Shown here piece by piece: positions 33,333 through 34,145 of a DNA stretch of 34,145 nt (within the stretch, counting starts at the first letter, position 1; each line of letters begins with the position of its first letter). A model generated the notes under the pieces. The model was not told where the DNA came from and made no database searches. It was given only the letters and a program-made list of their open reading frames with translations. The translations under genes and the position numbers were made by a program. Origin of the DNA: Acidobacteriaceae bacterium (GTDB taxonomy: Bacteria; Acidobacteriota; Terriglobia; Terriglobales; Acidobacteriaceae); contig PMUM01000078.1 of the NCBI GenBank assembly GCA_003166855.1, positions 11,103-45,247 of the forward strand. Direction: 5' to 3'.

Positions 33333-33368
33333 AGTAGCCTCCTTGGGTCTCTAGTCTCTGTTTTCGCG

Positions 33369-33402
33369 TGCGCGCCGCCGTGCCCGGCATGGCCGGCGCG
33401 CG
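33369..33402. repeat. GC-rich inverted repeat between the glycosidase-like and receptor genes
   Basis: GCGCGCCG (33370-33377) pairs with CGGCGCGC (33394-33401); the 16-base loop can pair further with wobbles. It sits in the 75-base gap between the two minus-strand genes and lacks a T-run. Could lower readthrough or stabilise mRNA between the two genes. Confidence 0.4.
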
Positions 33403-33407
33403 GTGCC

Positions 33408-34145
33408 TCAGGGCAACGGTGCCTCGACTTCCTCAAGCACCCAGTGATCGGGCGATTCCAGATGACAGTCATATCCATAAAATCGGTCGTTAAAGATGTG
33501 CTGGAAAAGGCAGGCGCGCTGGCCACCCATAATGGGATTGCCCTCTACCGGCTGGAAATCGCCATCGGGTGAGTCCGCCGCGAAGATCTTCACCTGCCAC
33601 TCGCCTTCGGGATCGTCGGTGTAGCGGTGCGGATAAATTTCAGTGGCGAGATAGTAGATTCCACCCTTTTTTCCCCCAACGCTGACTGCATTTTTGACAT
33701 ACAGCAACGTGGGAGCCGCGATTGTCGTTTCGGATTTGAGTAGAAGTTTTTCGGGAGCCTTGTCGAGGTCGACGACGGAATCGGCACTCTTGCTGATGAT
33801 CTCGAAATGATCTTTGTCGTTGCCGCGATAGAAGGTGAGATAGAAACGCCCGTTGCGCGGATCGCGGAAGAGGTTCGGATTCTGGTTGCGCTGGTTGGGA
33901 ACGCCTGCCACCAGAATCTTTAACTCGGTGAGATGAAGTCCATCGCGAGAACTGGCCAGCACGATGCGGCTGCTCGGAGTGTCGTACTCTCGAGTGATCG
34001 CGAAATAGAGCAGGTCTTTGTCTTTCGCGTCAGCCCCAGCGAGAACCGAGGGCCAGCGTGCATTTGTCCACAGCGGATTCTGGTCATACTTGGTCCAGGT
34101 CACGAGATCGTTGCTGCGGGCGAGGCCGATGCCGCGGCCTTCCTG
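33408..34145 (-). CDS. beta-propeller glycosidase-like protein (GH43/GH32/GH130-like fold), partial
   Basis: The frame is open to the right window edge; the GTG at 34103 is likely internal, because the 14 codons before it read GIGLARSNDL-like sequence that fits a propeller blade directly (GIGLARSNDLVTWTKYDQNP). The visible part has repeated blade motifs: SSRIVLASSRDGLHL, NQNPNLFRDPRNGRFYLTFYRG, YYLATEIY and WQVKIFAADSPDGDF. This repeat is typical of five-bladed propeller enzymes that act on arabinan, xylan, fructan or mannosides; substrate and catalytic residues cannot be assigned from this piece. The receptor gene follows downstream, so they may form a glycan-use unit. Confidence 0.68.
   Translation of the reverse strand, partial: QEGRGIGLARSNDLVTWTKYDQNPLWTNARWPSVLAGADAKDKDLLYFAITREYDTPSSRIVLASSRDGLHLTELKILVAGVPNQRNQNPNLFRDPRNGRFYLTFYRGNDKDHFEIISKSADSVVDLDKAPEKLLLKSETTIAAPTLLYVKNAVSVGGKKGGIYYLATEIYPHRYTDDPEGEWQVKIFAADSPDGDFQPVEGNPIMGGQRACLFQHIFNDRFYGYDCHLESPDHWVLEEVEAPLP

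Noticed and set aside
1..34145. CRISPR array, rRNA or intact tRNA genes, transposase
   Set aside because: No regularly spaced repeats, no complete tRNA fold and no transposase or integrase motif found on either strand by eye.

Overview
The window looks like an accessory stretch of a chromosome from an Acidobacteriota bacterium. The best evidence is the 1,262-residue Oar-like TonB-dependent receptor with an N-terminal carboxypeptidase-regulatory domain at the right end, a protein type massively expanded in that phylum. The moderately high GC, the cell-envelope lipoproteins and the layout of the polysaccharide locus agree with this. This is inference from protein families; no rRNA or other phylogenetic marker is present.

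Region 1 (1-17197) is one dense, all-plus-strand exopolysaccharide/O-antigen-type locus. Genes abut or overlap by a few bases. In order: the end of a Wzx-type flippase, a GT4 glycosyltransferase, a GalE-like epimerase, a second GT4, a FkbM methyltransferase, a Wzy/O-antigen-ligase-type membrane protein, a type-11 methyltransferase, a second FkbM methyltransferase, a DUF362 protein, a CapK/PaaK-like adenylate-forming enzyme, a bi-domain (MDR + Gfo/Idh/MocA) oxidoreductase, a heparinase II/III-family protein, a third glycosyltransferase and a small phosphoglycosyl transferase (PGT) with an intact catalytic Asp-Glu pair. Logic: precursor synthesis, lipid-linked assembly, decoration by methyl groups, export and polymerisation.

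Region 2 (17244-23078) continues on the same strand with a nucleotide-sugar epimerase carrying a Cys/His insert and then a GDP-heptose cassette: GmhA-like isomerase, a second and degenerate PGT, HddA-like kinase, HddC-like nucleotidyltransferase and a beta-PGM-like HAD phosphatase that probably fills the GmhB step. The polymer therefore probably contains D-glycero-D-manno-heptose or a derivative.

Region 3 (23079-27052) holds four exported or envelope proteins on the plus strand: an arylsulfotransferase-like lipoprotein, a tiny lipoprotein, a PagL-like lipid A deacylase and a small Ig-like lipoprotein.

Region 4 (27053-29543) is a mosaic. It contains a coupled HNH-nuclease/hypothetical pair on the minus strand, two perfect 9-bp inverted repeats, a 543-bp ungapped partial copy of the bi-domain oxidoreductase gene from region 1, and, just after it, a 23-nt piece matching the 3' end of a tRNA-Ser-type gene. 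This looks like a recombination or integration scar.

Region 5 (29544-34145) is on the minus strand: the TonB-dependent receptor and, upstream of it, the 3' part of a beta-propeller glycosidase-like gene cut by the window edge. This suggests a glycan uptake unit.

The points most worth a second look are the degenerate PGT paired with an intact one, the G9 tract in the polymerase gene, the mosaic with the oxidoreductase fragment and tRNA piece, and the HNH/244-residue pair.
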